Positions 25,711 to 36,795 of a stretch of 64,000 bases of DNA are shown piece after piece. Positions within the stretch are counted from its first letter, which is position 1. Every line of letters begins with the position of its first letter. The stretch spans positions 1,116,001 through 1,180,000 of the forward strand of contig NZ_VFPH01000003.1 in NCBI RefSeq assembly GCF_006717045.1, given 5' to 3'. The position numbers and the translations under genes were made by a program. Origin of the DNA: Pseudonocardia cypriaca (GTDB taxonomy: Bacteria > Actinomycetota > Actinomycetes > Mycobacteriales > Pseudonocardiaceae). The notes below the pieces were generated by a model. That model saw only the letters and a program-made list of their open reading frames with translations. It made no database searches and was not told where the DNA came from.

Positions 25711-25740
25711 TGGGGACAAAGGTGTGGATACTGTGGATAA
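25711..25740 (-). promoter_or_regulatory. Cluster of three DnaA boxes at the dciA start
   Basis: TGGGGACAA (25711-25719, one mismatch), TGTGGATAC (25723-25731, one mismatch) and TGTGGATAA (25732-25740, exact complement of TTATCCACA) stand nearly end to end and cover the start codon of dciA. A fourth, opposite box TTGTCCCCA (25824-25832) lies within the gene. Confidence 0.7.
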
Positions 25741-26374
25741 CTTTCGCCGCACTGGTGATGACGAGGCGAAACGACCGCCCGTCGTACCCCGCGAACCGCC
25801 CGGCGCGCCCCATTCGAGGGCGGTTGTCCCCAACCCTGGGGATGATTCGGGGACGACCGCTGGTCGCAACCGCGGGGCGGATCTGGCCCGTGAGGCGCTG
25901 CGCGCGGCCCGGGAGGCCAACGCCCAGCGAGCGGCTCAGCGCAGCGCGGAGAACGAAGGACGCAAGCCGGTCAGCTCCCGCGGGCGCCGCAGGCGGTGGT
26001 CGGGTGCGGGCCCCGACGAGCGGGATCCGCAGCCGTTCGGCCGGGTGGTCTCCCGGGTCGCCCTCGACCGGGGCTGGTCGCCGCGGCTGACCGACGCCAC
26101 CGTCCTGGGCCGCTGGCCGCACCTGGTCGGCGCCGAGATCGCCGACCACTGCACGCCCCTTTCGTTGCGCGACGGCGAGCTCGTGCTGCAGGCCGAGTCG
26201 ACGGCGTGGGCCACGCAGCTGCGTCAGCTGCAGCGCCAGCTGCTCTCCCGGCTGGCCGGTTCGGTCGGGAAGGACGTCGTGCGCCGGATCCGCGTGGTCG
26301 GGCCGTCCGGACCCAGCTGGCGGCACGGCCCGCGCCACGTGCGTGGCAGGGGGCCCAGGGACACGTACGGCTGA
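25724..26374 (+). CDS. dciA: DciA-family protein (DUF721), replicative helicase loader/operator
   Basis: The 216-residue protein has a poorly conserved charged N-terminus with an Ala/Arg helix (LAREALRAAREANAQRAAQ), then the DUF721 domain at about residues 105-200 (VVSRVALDRGWSPRLTDATVLGRWPHLVG region, then LVLQAESTAWATQLRQL and VGKDVVRRIRVVGP). DciA interacts with the DnaB helicase and is its ancestral loader in bacteria without DnaC/DnaI. The GTG start lies inside a DnaA-box cluster, and no good ribosome site is seen directly before it; GTG at 25733 is an alternative. Confidence 0.9.
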   Translation: MDTVDNFRRTGDDEAKRPPVVPREPPGAPHSRAVVPNPGDDSGTTAGRNRGADLAREALRAAREANAQRAAQRSAENEGRKPVSSRGRRRRWSGAGPDERDPQPFGRVVSRVALDRGWSPRLTDATVLGRWPHLVGAEIADHCTPLSLRDGELVLQAESTAWATQLRQLQRQLLSRLAGSVGKDVVRRIRVVGPSGPSWRHGPRHVRGRGPRDTYG

Positions 26375-26529
26375 TGGCGATCGCGTCATGCGGCGATTCA
26401 GGGCGACGTGATGTGCCCGTAGCCCGTTTCACCCCCCGTGGCGGCCGACGAAACCCGTCTCGGTTCCCGATCGCCTGTCTGTGACGATTCTGGGGGTGTC
26501 CTAGCCGCGTTCCTGCCAGGGTGCCCCGG

Positions 26530-26535
26530 TATGAT
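26530..26535 (+). promoter_or_regulatory. Predicted -10 box for gyrB
   Basis: TATGAT at 26530-26535 in the 271-bp gap between dciA and gyrB is a near-consensus -10 element. No clear -35 is seen. The rest of the gap (26375-26645) holds no gene. Confidence 0.5.
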
Positions 26536-26645
26536 GGAGGGGTGTTCCCGGGCGCTCCCCGATCGCCCGGTCGAAAGGCCCTGATGCGCCGGGTGCAACC
26601 GTGTGCCCGCCGGAAGGGCTGTCGTGGCGAGGAGACAGGCTGCCC

Positions 26646-28625
26646 GTGCCGGAGAAGAAGAACGCTTACAGCGCGTCGTCCATCACTGTTCTCGAGGGTC
26701 TCGAGGCGGTCCGCAAGCGGCCCGGCATGTACATCGGCTCCACCGGCGAGCGGGGTCTGCACCACCTGATCTGGGAGGTCGTGGACAACGCCGTCGACGA
26801 GGCGATGGCGGGCTACGCCACGCGCGTCGAGGTCACGCTGCAGGAGGACGGCGGTGTGCGGGTCGTCGACGACGGCCGCGGCATCCCGGTCGGCATGCAC
26901 CCGGTGGAGAAGAAGCCCGCCGTCGAGATGGTGCTCACGATGCTGCACGCGGGCGGCAAGTTCGACAGCGACTCCTACGCGGTGTCCGGCGGTCTGCACG
27001 GCGTCGGCGTCTCGGTCGTCAACGCGCTGTCCGTGGCGCTCGACGTCGAGATCCACACCGACGGCTTCGTGTGGCGCCAGCACTACGCCCGCTCGGTGCC
27101 CGGACCGCTGCGCAAGGGGGAGCCCACCAAGCGCACCGGCTCCTCGGTCACGTTCTGGCCCGACGGCGACATCTTCGAGACGCTCACGTTCAACATCGAA
27201 ACGATCCGCCGCCGTCTCCAGGAGATGGCGTTCCTCAACAAGGGGCTCACGATCGTCCTGCGCGACGAGCGCAACGGGCACCCGGCCGAGGAGGAGGAAC
27301 CCGACGCCGAGGGCTACGTGGCGAAGGTGAAGGAGTACACCTTCTGCTACCCCAACGGCCTCGAGGACTTCGTCGCGCACCTCAACAAGTCGAAGGACCC
27401 GATCCACAAGAAGCTGGTCGCGTACTCGGCGGAGGGCGAAGGCCACGCGGTCGAGGTGGCGATGCAGTGGAACTCCGGCTACACGGAGTCGGTCTACACG
27501 TTCGCCAACACGATCAACACCCACGAGGGCGGCACCCACGAGGAGGGCTTCCGCTCCGCGCTGACCTCCACGGTCAACAAGTACGCGCGTGACAAGAAGC
27601 TGCTCAAGGAGAAGGACCCGGCGCTGTCCGGCGACGACATCCGCGAGGGCCTCGCCGCGATCGTCTCGGTCAAGGTGAAGGAGCCCCAGTTCGAGGGCCA
27701 GACCAAGACCAAGCTCGGCAACACCGAGATCAAGTCGTTCGTGCAGCGGGTCAGCAACGAGTGGCTCGCCGACTGGTTCGAGCGCAACCCGGCCGAGGCC
27801 AAGACCATCGTCAACAAGGCGGTGCAGTCCGCGCAGGCCCGGATCGCGGCTCGCAAGGCGCGCGAGCTGGTGCGGCGCAAGAGCGCGGGTGACATCGGCG
27901 GCCTGCCCGGCAAGCTCGCCGACTGCCGGTCCACCGACCCGTCGAAGTCCGAGGTCTACATCGTGGAGGGCGACTCGGCAGGCGGCTCGGCCAAGTCCGG
28001 CCGCGACTCGATGTACCAGGCGATCCTGCCGATCCGCGGCAAGATCATCAACGTCGAGAAGGCCCGCATCGACCGGGTGCTCAAGAACACCGAGGTCCAG
28101 TCCATCATCACGGCGCTGGGCACCGGCATCCACGACGAGTTCGACCTGTCGAAGCTGCGCTACCACAAGATCGTGCTGATGGCCGACGCCGACGTCGACG
28201 GCCAGCACATCCGCACCCTGCTGCTCACGCTGCTGTTCCGCTTCATGCGGCCGCTGGTCGAGGCGGGGCACGTCTTCCTCGCGCAGCCCCCGCTCTACAA
28301 GATCAAGTGGGGCGGGCGTGGGAGCGAGCCGGAGTTCGCCTACACCGACCGCGAGCGCGACGGCCTCATCGAGGCCGGCCGGGCCGCCGGCAAGAAGCTG
28401 CCCAAGGAAGAGGGCGTCCAGCGCTACAAGGGCCTCGGCGAGATGAACGCCAAGGAGCTGTGGGAGACCACGATGGACCCGGCCAACCGGCTGCTCCTGC
28501 AGGTCACGCTGGACGACGCCGCCACGGCCGACGAGCTGTTCTCGATCCTGATGGGCGAGGACGTCGAGTCCCGCCGGTCGTTCATCACGCGCAACGCCAA
28601 GGACGTGCGGTTCCTGGACGTGTAG
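26646..28625 (+). CDS. gyrB: DNA gyrase subunit B
   Basis: The 659-residue GHKL ATPase/TOPRIM protein has the N-terminal motif YSASSITVLEGLEAVRKRPG, ATP-site motifs EVVDNAVDEAMAG and DDGRGIPVG, the TOPRIM motif EVYIVEGDSAGGSAKSGRD, and VLMADADVDGQHIRTLLLTL. With GyrA it introduces negative supercoils. GTG at 26646 was chosen because family members begin about here; an in-frame GTG at 26601 would add 15 atypical residues. Confidence 0.97.
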   Translation: MPEKKNAYSASSITVLEGLEAVRKRPGMYIGSTGERGLHHLIWEVVDNAVDEAMAGYATRVEVTLQEDGGVRVVDDGRGIPVGMHPVEKKPAVEMVLTMLHAGGKFDSDSYAVSGGLHGVGVSVVNALSVALDVEIHTDGFVWRQHYARSVPGPLRKGEPTKRTGSSVTFWPDGDIFETLTFNIETIRRRLQEMAFLNKGLTIVLRDERNGHPAEEEEPDAEGYVAKVKEYTFCYPNGLEDFVAHLNKSKDPIHKKLVAYSAEGEGHAVEVAMQWNSGYTESVYTFANTINTHEGGTHEEGFRSALTSTVNKYARDKKLLKEKDPALSGDDIREGLAAIVSVKVKEPQFEGQTKTKLGNTEIKSFVQRVSNEWLADWFERNPAEAKTIVNKAVQSAQARIAARKARELVRRKSAGDIGGLPGKLADCRSTDPSKSEVYIVEGDSAGGSAKSGRDSMYQAILPIRGKIINVEKARIDRVLKNTEVQSIITALGTGIHDEFDLSKLRYHKIVLMADADVDGQHIRTLLLTLLFRFMRPLVEAGHVFLAQPPLYKIKWGGRGSEPEFAYTDRERDGLIEAGRAAGKKLPKEEGVQRYKGLGEMNAKELWETTMDPANRLLLQVTLDDAATADELFSILMGEDVESRRSFITRNAKDVRFLDV

Positions 28626-28670
28626 CCCCGCGCGCCCCGTCAGCAGGAACCGCATGAGCAGAGAAGGACG

Positions 28671-31169
<2,499 letters not shown>

Positions 31170-31216
31170 GCTCGCGAGCCGCCCCACCCACCAGGCCCCG
31201 AGGAGACGTTCACCTC

Positions 31217-32182
31217 GTGAACGAGACGACGAGCACACCGGACGAGCCGGACGGCCGCGGCCGCCTGGCGACCGGCGAGCAGGCGGCGATCCCGCAGCAG
31301 GCGAACGGACAGGCGAACGCGCCGGAGGCCACCGCTCCCGCGCAGCCCGGCGGCACGGCCGGCACGAACGGGTCCGCCCCCGCGCAGGCCGAGGAGGTGG
31401 TGACGGCCGAGCGTCCGTCCGACCCCACCGGAGCGGATGCGCCCACCGCGCACATACAGCTGCCTCAGCCCCCGCAGGCAGAGCCCGCCCAGCAGGCGTC
31501 GGCGCCGGAGGCACCCGCAGCGCCCTCACCGTCGCCATCGCCTCGCCCGGTGGAGCCGGAGCCGGCACCGGGCCCGATGCCCGGACCGGGGCCGGAGGCG
31601 GCGGCACCGCCGCCGTGGCACCGGATGTCCGGCGGCGGTGGCACCGCGGAACCGGCGCCCGAGCCCCTGCCGGAGCAGGAGCCGGAGGACACCACGCTGC
31701 TCGACGAGGGACCCACCGCCTTCCTCGAGCCACCCGCGCGCTACGACGAGCAGCGCGCCGGGTCGGGACCCGCGAGCGAAAGCGGTAGCTGGTCCAGCGT
31801 GCGGGCGATGCGCAACCGGCCACCCCGGCAGGCCGCACTGCAGCTCAAGAGGCTCGACCCGTGGTCGGTGCTGAAGCTGGGTCTCGTGCTCGCCGTCGTG
31901 CTGTTCTTCATCTGGCTGGTCGCGGTCGGCGTGCTCTACGGCGCGCTCGACGGCATGGGCGTCTGGGACCGGCTCAACGGCACCTACGCCGACCTGGTGT
32001 CCGGTGACACCCCCACCGGCAGCCCGCTGATCAGCGCCGGGCGCGTCTTCGGCTTCGCCGCGGTGATCGGAGCGATCAACAGCCTGCTCTTCGCCGTGGC
32101 CGTCACAGTGGGCGCGTTCGTCTACAACGTGTCCGCCGACCTGGTCGGCGGCATCGAGGTCACCCTCTCCGAGCGGGACTGA
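31217..32182 (+). CDS. DUF3566 membrane protein with long disordered N-terminus
   Basis: The 321-residue protein has about 210 Pro/Ala/Glu/Gln-rich residues without visible fold, then two membrane helices (VLKLGLVLAVVLFFIWLVAV and INSLLFAVAVTVGAFVYNV) joined by an external loop. The end, SADLVGGIEVTLSERD, is typical of DUF3566. The gene always follows gyrA in actinobacteria (Rv0007 position); function is unknown, and an envelope or division role is only suggested by its neighbours in mycobacteria. GAGGAG lies before the GTG. Confidence 0.88.
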   Translation: MNETTSTPDEPDGRGRLATGEQAAIPQQANGQANAPEATAPAQPGGTAGTNGSAPAQAEEVVTAERPSDPTGADAPTAHIQLPQPPQAEPAQQASAPEAPAAPSPSPSPRPVEPEPAPGPMPGPGPEAAAPPPWHRMSGGGGTAEPAPEPLPEQEPEDTTLLDEGPTAFLEPPARYDEQRAGSGPASESGSWSSVRAMRNRPPRQAALQLKRLDPWSVLKLGLVLAVVLFFIWLVAVGVLYGALDGMGVWDRLNGTYADLVSGDTPTGSPLISAGRVFGFAAVIGAINSLLFAVAVTVGAFVYNVSADLVGGIEVTLSERD

Positions 32183-32244
32183 CCCGAGGGGGTATCCGGT
32201 TGAAGGCGGCCGGGGGCGCTGCGGTAGCCTCGTCCCCGTCGCAA

Positions 32245-32318
32245 GGGCCCATAGCTCAGTTGGTTAGAGCGCGTCGCTGATAACGACGAGGTCGCTGGTT
32301 CAAATCCAGCTGGGCCCA
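32245..32318 (+). tRNA. tRNA-Ile (anticodon GAT)
   Basis: A 74-base cloverleaf: acceptor GGGCCCA pairs with TGGGCCC before discriminator A, D-arm GCTCAGTTGGTTAGAGC, anticodon arm CGTCG-CTGATAA-CGACG, T-arm GCTGG-TTCAAAT-CCAGC. CCA is not encoded. It stands at the usual place after gyrA. Confidence 0.96.
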
Positions 32319-32363
32319 CTTCCCTGAGCTCCACTCCGGACATCCTTCGGGACAGGTTAGGAC

Positions 32364-32483
32364 GTGATCCTCGTGAAGAAGCTCATCGCCGTTGCCGTTG
32401 CTCTGGCCGCGGGTGCCTTCATCTTCTCCAAGGTTCGTTCCTCCCGCGAGACCGACCTGTGGCACGAGGCCACCAAGAACTGA
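32364..32483 (+). CDS. DLW-39 family microprotein
   Basis: The protein is 39 residues long, with one N-terminal membrane helix (KKLIAVAVALAAGAFIFS) and the conserved tail ETDLWHEATKN that gives the family its name (DLW, 39 residues). It lies between tRNA-Ile and tRNA-Ala as in other actinobacteria. Function unknown. The GTG at 32364 gives exactly the family length; a later in-frame GTG would shorten it by 3 residues. Confidence 0.9.
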   Translation: MILVKKLIAVAVALAAGAFIFSKVRSSRETDLWHEATKN

Positions 32484-32533
32484 GCCCGGGCAACATCGCC
32501 CGCTGCTGAGCGGGTAACGTCCCCGCTCAGCCA

Positions 32534-32606
32534 GGGGACGTAGCTCAATTGGCAGAGCACCGCCTTTGCAAGGCGGGGGTTAGGGGTTCGATTCCCCTCG
32601 TCTCCA
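32534..32606 (+). tRNA. tRNA-Ala (anticodon TGC), integration target
   Basis: A 73-base cloverleaf: acceptor GGGGACG/CGTCTCC, D-arm GCTCAATTGGCAGAGC, anticodon arm CCGCC-TTTGCAA-GGCGG, T-arm AGGGG-TTCGATT-CCCCT. Bases from 32564 to the end plus one are repeated at 43008-43051, so the gene was used as attB by the neighbouring integrase and restored by the integrated copy. Confidence 0.96.
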
Positions 32607-32607
32607 C
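32564..32607 (+). repeat. attL, 44-bp direct repeat in the 3' part of tRNA-Ala
   Basis: A perfect 44-bp match to 43008-43051, running from the anticodon loop through the 3' end of the tRNA. The copy ends one base after the discriminator. Confidence 0.93.
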
Positions 32608-32696
32608 CGATCTGACCAGCACGAACGCCGAGCGAGAGCCGGCTGACTCGGTCAGCATGACACGGGGCGTGACGCAAGTCGCGTATCGTCCTGCTC

Positions 32697-34268
32697 GTGG
32701 CGAGGGCGACGAACCCGCGTAAGCGTGAGCGGGGCAGCATCGACGAGCTCCCGAGCGGCACCCTGCGCGTGCGTGTCTACGCTGGCACCGACCCGATCAC
32801 CAAGCGCCGTCACGACCTGGTCGAGGTGATCCCGGCCGGTCCGAAGGCGTGGGAGCGGGCCGACGAGGTGCGTCGGCGGTTCGTCGACGAGGTGAAGCAG
32901 CGACGCAGCCCGCGCACGACGGCGACCGTCGATCAGCTGCTCGACCGCTACCTCGACCAGCACCAGGGCGGCAAGCGCACCGTCACGGGCTACCGCGAGT
33001 ACGTGGACAAGCACGTTCGACCGTTCATCGGCAAGCGGAAGGTCGGCGACCTCGACGCTGACATCCTTGACTCGCTCTACGCCGAGATGCGGCGCTGCCG
33101 GGACCACTGCACCCACCGGAAGCAGATCGACCACCGCACCCCGATGGCGCACGAGTGCGACCACCGGTGCGGCCCGCACCGCTGCAAGCCGCTGGGCAAC
33201 GCGACGATCCGGAAGATCCACTACATCCTCAGCGGGGCCTACAAACGGGCCGTTCGCTGGAGGTGGGTGGGGGCGAGCCCGATGGACCAGGCCGAGCCGC
33301 CCCCGGTGCCGTCGCCTGACCCGCAGCCGCCGACACCTGACGAGGCAGCCTGCTTGATCGCCGAGTCGTTCCGGGTCGATCCGGACTGGGGGATGCTCGT
33401 CTGGCTCACGATGGTCAGCGGTGCTCGCCGCGGCGAGCTGTGTGCGTTGCGTTGGCGACACGTCGACCTCGAACGCGCCGTCGTCACCGTCCGCCGGGCC
33501 ATTGCCCAGGACGGCAACGACACCGAGGAGAAGGACACCAAGACCCACCAGCGCAGGCACGTCACGATCGACCCGGGCACCGTCGCCGCGCTCATCGAGC
33601 ACCGCCAGCGATGGGAAGCGCGCATGGCCGCGCTCGGACTCGAGATGTCGCCCGATGCCTTCGTGTTCTCGAACTCGCCGGACGGCTCAACCAGCCTCAA
33701 GCCATCGTCGGTTACACAGCGGTACGGGCGAATGGCGGATCGGCTCGGGATCGACACGCACCTGCACAACCTGCGGCACTACTCGGCGACAGAGCTGATC
33801 GCCGCCGGCGTCGACGTGCGTACCGTCGCGGGTCGGCTCGGTCACGGTGGCGGCGGGACAACCACCTTGCGGGTGTACGCAGCGTGGGTGGCCGAGGCCG
33901 ACCAGCGCGCGGCGCAGGGACTCGCCGACCGTCTCCCGGCTCGCCCGACGCCCGCCACCACGAACGACGGTGAGCGTGCTCGAACCAATCCGCGCAGTCC
34001 GTACGAGCGGGTTGCTGTCGAGCTGCTGGCCCGCGTGGTGGCGGGATCGATCAACGTCGGCGATCAGCTCCCGACCGGCAAGCAACTCGGCGCCGAGTTC
34101 GGCGTCGCGACGGCGACCGCACAGCGTGCCGTTGCTCTGCTCCAGACATGGGGAGTCGTTGAGGTGAGTCGAGGTCGGCGTGCGGTGGTTCGCGCGAGCG
34201 ACGTCGCCCCAGACCGCGCGACGCCCAAGTACCTGGCGGAGGCAACGGGAGAGGACGGGACTGAGTGA
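32697..34268 (+). CDS. Tyrosine integrase fused to a C-terminal GntR-type HTH domain
   Basis: The 523-residue protein has an N-terminal arm-binding part, a SAM-like core-binding domain (about residues 75-190) interrupted by a Cys/His-rich insert (CRDHCTHRKQIDHRTPMAHE..HRCGPHRC) that may bind zinc, and a catalytic domain (about 215-400) with Arg in GARRGEL, HxxR in LHNLRHYSA, LGHGGGG, and Tyr in RVYAAW. A winged helix-turn-helix of GntR type follows (about 437-505: SPYERVAVELLARVV, INVGDQLPTGKQLGAEFGVA). It should recombine tRNA-Ala attachment sites; the extra domain may bind arm sites or regulate its own gene. A -10-like TATCGT at 32684-32689 lies 7 bases before the GTG, suggesting a leaderless message. 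Confidence 0.93.
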   Translation: MARATNPRKRERGSIDELPSGTLRVRVYAGTDPITKRRHDLVEVIPAGPKAWERADEVRRRFVDEVKQRRSPRTTATVDQLLDRYLDQHQGGKRTVTGYREYVDKHVRPFIGKRKVGDLDADILDSLYAEMRRCRDHCTHRKQIDHRTPMAHECDHRCGPHRCKPLGNATIRKIHYILSGAYKRAVRWRWVGASPMDQAEPPPVPSPDPQPPTPDEAACLIAESFRVDPDWGMLVWLTMVSGARRGELCALRWRHVDLERAVVTVRRAIAQDGNDTEEKDTKTHQRRHVTIDPGTVAALIEHRQRWEARMAALGLEMSPDAFVFSNSPDGSTSLKPSSVTQRYGRMADRLGIDTHLHNLRHYSATELIAAGVDVRTVAGRLGHGGGGTTTLRVYAAWVAEADQRAAQGLADRLPARPTPATTNDGERARTNPRSPYERVAVELLARVVAGSINVGDQLPTGKQLGAEFGVATATAQRAVALLQTWGVVEVSRGRRAVVRASDVAPDRATPKYLAEATGEDGTE

Positions 34269-34290
34269 CGGGCGTGGAGCGATGGGCTGG

Positions 34291-34974
34291 CTACTCGACG
34301 GGTTCGGCCTCGTCACGCCGGCGCAGCTCGTCCCACGTGACACGCTGGCTCTTGTCTGCACGGTCGCCCTCGAACCTGATTCCCTGCTCCTCGAGCAGCT
34401 GACGGCAGTAGTCCGGGCCCCTGCCGTCCTTGTCCTTCCAGCTGGGATTGATCACACCGCCGTCCATAAGCACGCGCTCTGGGTGAGGGAAGTCGGAGAT
34501 TGCGGCCGCGGCACGACCGACGCCCCGGGCTGCTCGCGTGTCTCCCCGTACGGCGATGGAGATATCGCCGTAGGTCGTCCACTCTCCCTTCTTCACACGA
34601 GAGGCCAGGCGCTTGAAGACCGGAGCATTCGTCCGGTAACGCTGGGCGAGACGCCAGGTCTGGGGGCTCACACCAGGAACAAGCTCGACGAGCCCGTTCC
34701 GCTCGAGGGCCTGCAGGGTCGAGTGGGTGTTCGGCACCTCATAGTCGATGGCGCTGGCAATGTCGGCGGTCTTCAACCCGTCTTCGCCCACGAGGCCGGG
34801 CAGCTCCAGGATCTGGCGCTGTCGAAGGCCACGGCCCTCGGGGATGAGTACGTCCTCTGTCGCCGCTGCGTCGGGGACGGCTGCTGACGCAGCCTCCATG
34901 TCGTCGGCGAAGGTCCTCAGTGCAGCCGCCACCGTCCGGGCGAGCCTCGTGATAGCGAGCGTCTGGTCAATCAC
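34291..34974 (-). CDS. Winged-helix protein with C-terminal MGMT/alkyltransferase-like DNA-binding domain
   Basis: The 227-residue protein has a helical N-terminus (TLAITRLARTVAAALRTFAD), a MarR-like winged helix (about residues 50-110, with LKTADIASAIDYEVPNTHSTL) and a C-terminal domain (about 128-220) like the DNA-binding half of O6-alkylguanine transferases: EWTTYGDISIAVRG, ARGVGRAAAAISDFPHPERVL, CRQLLEEQGIRFEGD. The alkyl-accepting Cys of PCHR is absent (PHPERV), as in alkyltransferase-like sensor proteins that flag bulky lesions. A role in lesion sensing or in regulation is inference. AGGAG precedes the GTG. Convergent with the integrase. Confidence 0.75.
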   Translation of the reverse strand: MIDQTLAITRLARTVAAALRTFADDMEAASAAVPDAAATEDVLIPEGRGLRQRQILELPGLVGEDGLKTADIASAIDYEVPNTHSTLQALERNGLVELVPGVSPQTWRLAQRYRTNAPVFKRLASRVKKGEWTTYGDISIAVRGDTRAARGVGRAAAAISDFPHPERVLMDGGVINPSWKDKDGRGPDYCRQLLEEQGIRFEGDRADKSQRVTWDELRRRDEAEPVE

Positions 34975-35250
34975 TGTAGACTCCTGTCATACATAGGTGA
35001 ACTAGAGGCACAGTGCGGGTCCGGTGCTCACCTGTCAACTGAATGTTACAATCGTGCACAGGAGCCGGTCGTTAGCGGGACGTTGGCAACGATCAACGCG
35101 ACGACCTGAGCTGCGCCGTCCGCGCTTCGTCGGAACGGTGCCCGTTATGGGTTCGGCGAAGGCGGAGGCCGAACCCTGCCCCCCTCGCCTGCTCGACAGC
35201 CGAGACATCACGGCTGTGCTGCACGTCGGCGACCTCGTACGCTCGCGGCC

Positions 35251-35589
35251 ATGACCGAGGTGCTGACGGTGTCCACCGCGACTCCCACCCGTGAGGCCGG
35301 GCTGCGGCTCGCCGAGTCCGCGATCGCGGCCGGTCTTGCCGCAGGCGGGCAGGTGGCGGGTCCGGTGGCATCAGCCTTCTGGCACAACGGCGAGTTCGGC
35401 CAGGGCGAGGAGTGGGTCGTGTCCTTCAAGACGACGGCAGCACGCTACTCCGCGCTGGAGGCGCACCTCATCGAGCACCACGAGTGGAACAACCCTGAGG
35501 TCACCGCCGTGCCACTGGCCCGGGCGTCAGCGTCGTACGTCGAGTGGGTGGAGCGAATGACTACCGAGAAGGTCCCGCACGACGGGTAG
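35251..35589 (+). CDS. CutA1-like divalent-cation tolerance family protein
   Basis: The 112-residue protein follows the CutA pattern: VLTVSTATPTREAGLRLAESAI, GGQVAGPVASAFWHNGEFGQG, EWVVSFKTTAARYSALEAHL, HHEWNNPEVTAVPL, and YVEWVERMT. CutA forms stable trimers with a ferredoxin-like fold; its role in metal tolerance is disputed. The usual second-strand Cys/Asn region is replaced by GGQVAGPV, so ligand binding may differ. TACGCT at 35238-35243, 7 bases before the ATG, suggests a leaderless transcript. The 3' end overlaps the convergent regulator gene by 63 bp. Confidence 0.75.
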   Translation: MTEVLTVSTATPTREAGLRLAESAIAAGLAAGGQVAGPVASAFWHNGEFGQGEEWVVSFKTTAARYSALEAHLIEHHEWNNPEVTAVPLARASASYVEWVERMTTEKVPHDG

Positions 35590-36795
35590 GTCTTTGTGCT
35601 CAGCAAGCCGGCCGGCGACCTTGACCAGCCGCTCACGCGGCCGGACCGACGACACGTTGCCCATGACGATGAGGCTCGACTGCACGACCGCCGTCGCCTG
35701 CTCGATCTCGCCGGCGTCGATGTAGGAGTCGGCGAGCCAGGACGAGTAGAGCGCCTTGTCGCGTGAGTGCGCGTCGCTGTAGCGGGCAAGCGCCGTCTCT
35801 AGCACGGGCACCGCCCGTAGTGGACGGCGGAGTTCGCTCCAGCAGCGGCCGGTCATGATTGCGAGTTCGGTCTCGTCGATCCACGCGGCGTAGTCCGGCG
35901 TCCGGCCGTCGGCGAGTGCGAGCGCGTCCTCCGCTTGACCGAGGCATCGAGCGGTCGCGTTCGCGTCGCCGTCCAGGGCGAATGTCCAGGCGGCCCGTGA
36001 GTAGAGAAGCGCGCGGACGCCGGGGTCGACGTCCGGCTGATCGGCGGCGTGCACCGACTTCTCCGAGACCGCGCGGGCCGGCTGTCCGAGCCCGATGAGC
36101 TGGTAGGCATGGAAGGCGAGGGCGTTGCCGGCGAGCCCGGCGTCGCCGGCCTCCGTCGCGGCGGCGTGGCTGCGGCGGTAGTGGTCGCGCGCTACGTCGT
36201 GCCATCCGGCGTCGAACGCTGCCCAGCCGGCCTGCTGCGACTGCTCGGCGTGTAGGGAGAGGAGGCCGCGGTGCACGACGTCGCGGTGTGCGCCGCTGCG
36301 CAGCAGGTGGCCGGTCAGCTCCGCCTCCGCGGCGTAGAGCCGGTACGTGTCCGCGCCGCCAAGGGTGTTGTCGAGCTTCCGCAGGCTCACGAGGCGGTGG
36401 GTCAGCTCGTCGACGACATCGGGTGTCGCGCTGCTCGAGCTGGCCCCGTCGCCGATGACCGCGGCGAGGAGGCCGGAGATCGCGAGCGAGGAGCCTGCGC
36501 GGAGGAAGTTCCGTCGCTGCACGGAGGGGTCACCGTCTCCCAGGTCGAAGTCGTCGCCGGTCGCTGGCGACGCTATGGACCGGTCGACCGGCTCGACAGG
36601 GCAATGCCCCGGCAGAACGGGAGTGGTTCGCGCTCGTGCAGGCGCCGGCGCGTTGGGCTGCGGGGCGCCGAGGTGGCCGAGTAGTCGTCGGTAGACGCCC
36701 TGGGGACGCTGGACCTGTCCGCTCTCCCACCGGCTGACGAGCCGGACGTCCAGCGACCGGTGGGCCCTGCGGCTGCACCGGTTGGTGGAGATCAC
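35527..36795 (-). CDS. XRE-type regulator with TPR-like C-terminus, N-terminally truncated
   Basis: Conserved sequence begins only at DVRLVSRWESGQVQRPQGVY (from 36750), the second half of an HTH; the expected first helices are missing, and the bases before it belong to an unrelated zinc-ribbon sequence on the other strand. The rest is the normal architecture of large actinobacterial XRE regulators: linker, a Tat-like segment RRNFLRAGSSLAISGLLAAV (partly hydrophobic), then about 300 residues of helical repeats (AGWAAFDAGWHDVARDHYRR, AVPVLETALARYSDA). The frame is open, but DNA binding is probably lost. Start is arbitrary (GTG at 36795). Confidence 0.55.
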   Translation of the reverse strand: MISTNRCSRRAHRSLDVRLVSRWESGQVQRPQGVYRRLLGHLGAPQPNAPAPARARTTPVLPGHCPVEPVDRSIASPATGDDFDLGDGDPSVQRRNFLRAGSSLAISGLLAAVIGDGASSSSATPDVVDELTHRLVSLRKLDNTLGGADTYRLYAAEAELTGHLLRSGAHRDVVHRGLLSLHAEQSQQAGWAAFDAGWHDVARDHYRRSHAAATEAGDAGLAGNALAFHAYQLIGLGQPARAVSEKSVHAADQPDVDPGVRALLYSRAAWTFALDGDANATARCLGQAEDALALADGRTPDYAAWIDETELAIMTGRCWSELRRPLRAVPVLETALARYSDAHSRDKALYSSWLADSYIDAGEIEQATAVVQSSLIVMGNVSSVRPRERLVKVAGRLAEHKDLPVVRDLLGSHSLHPLDVRR

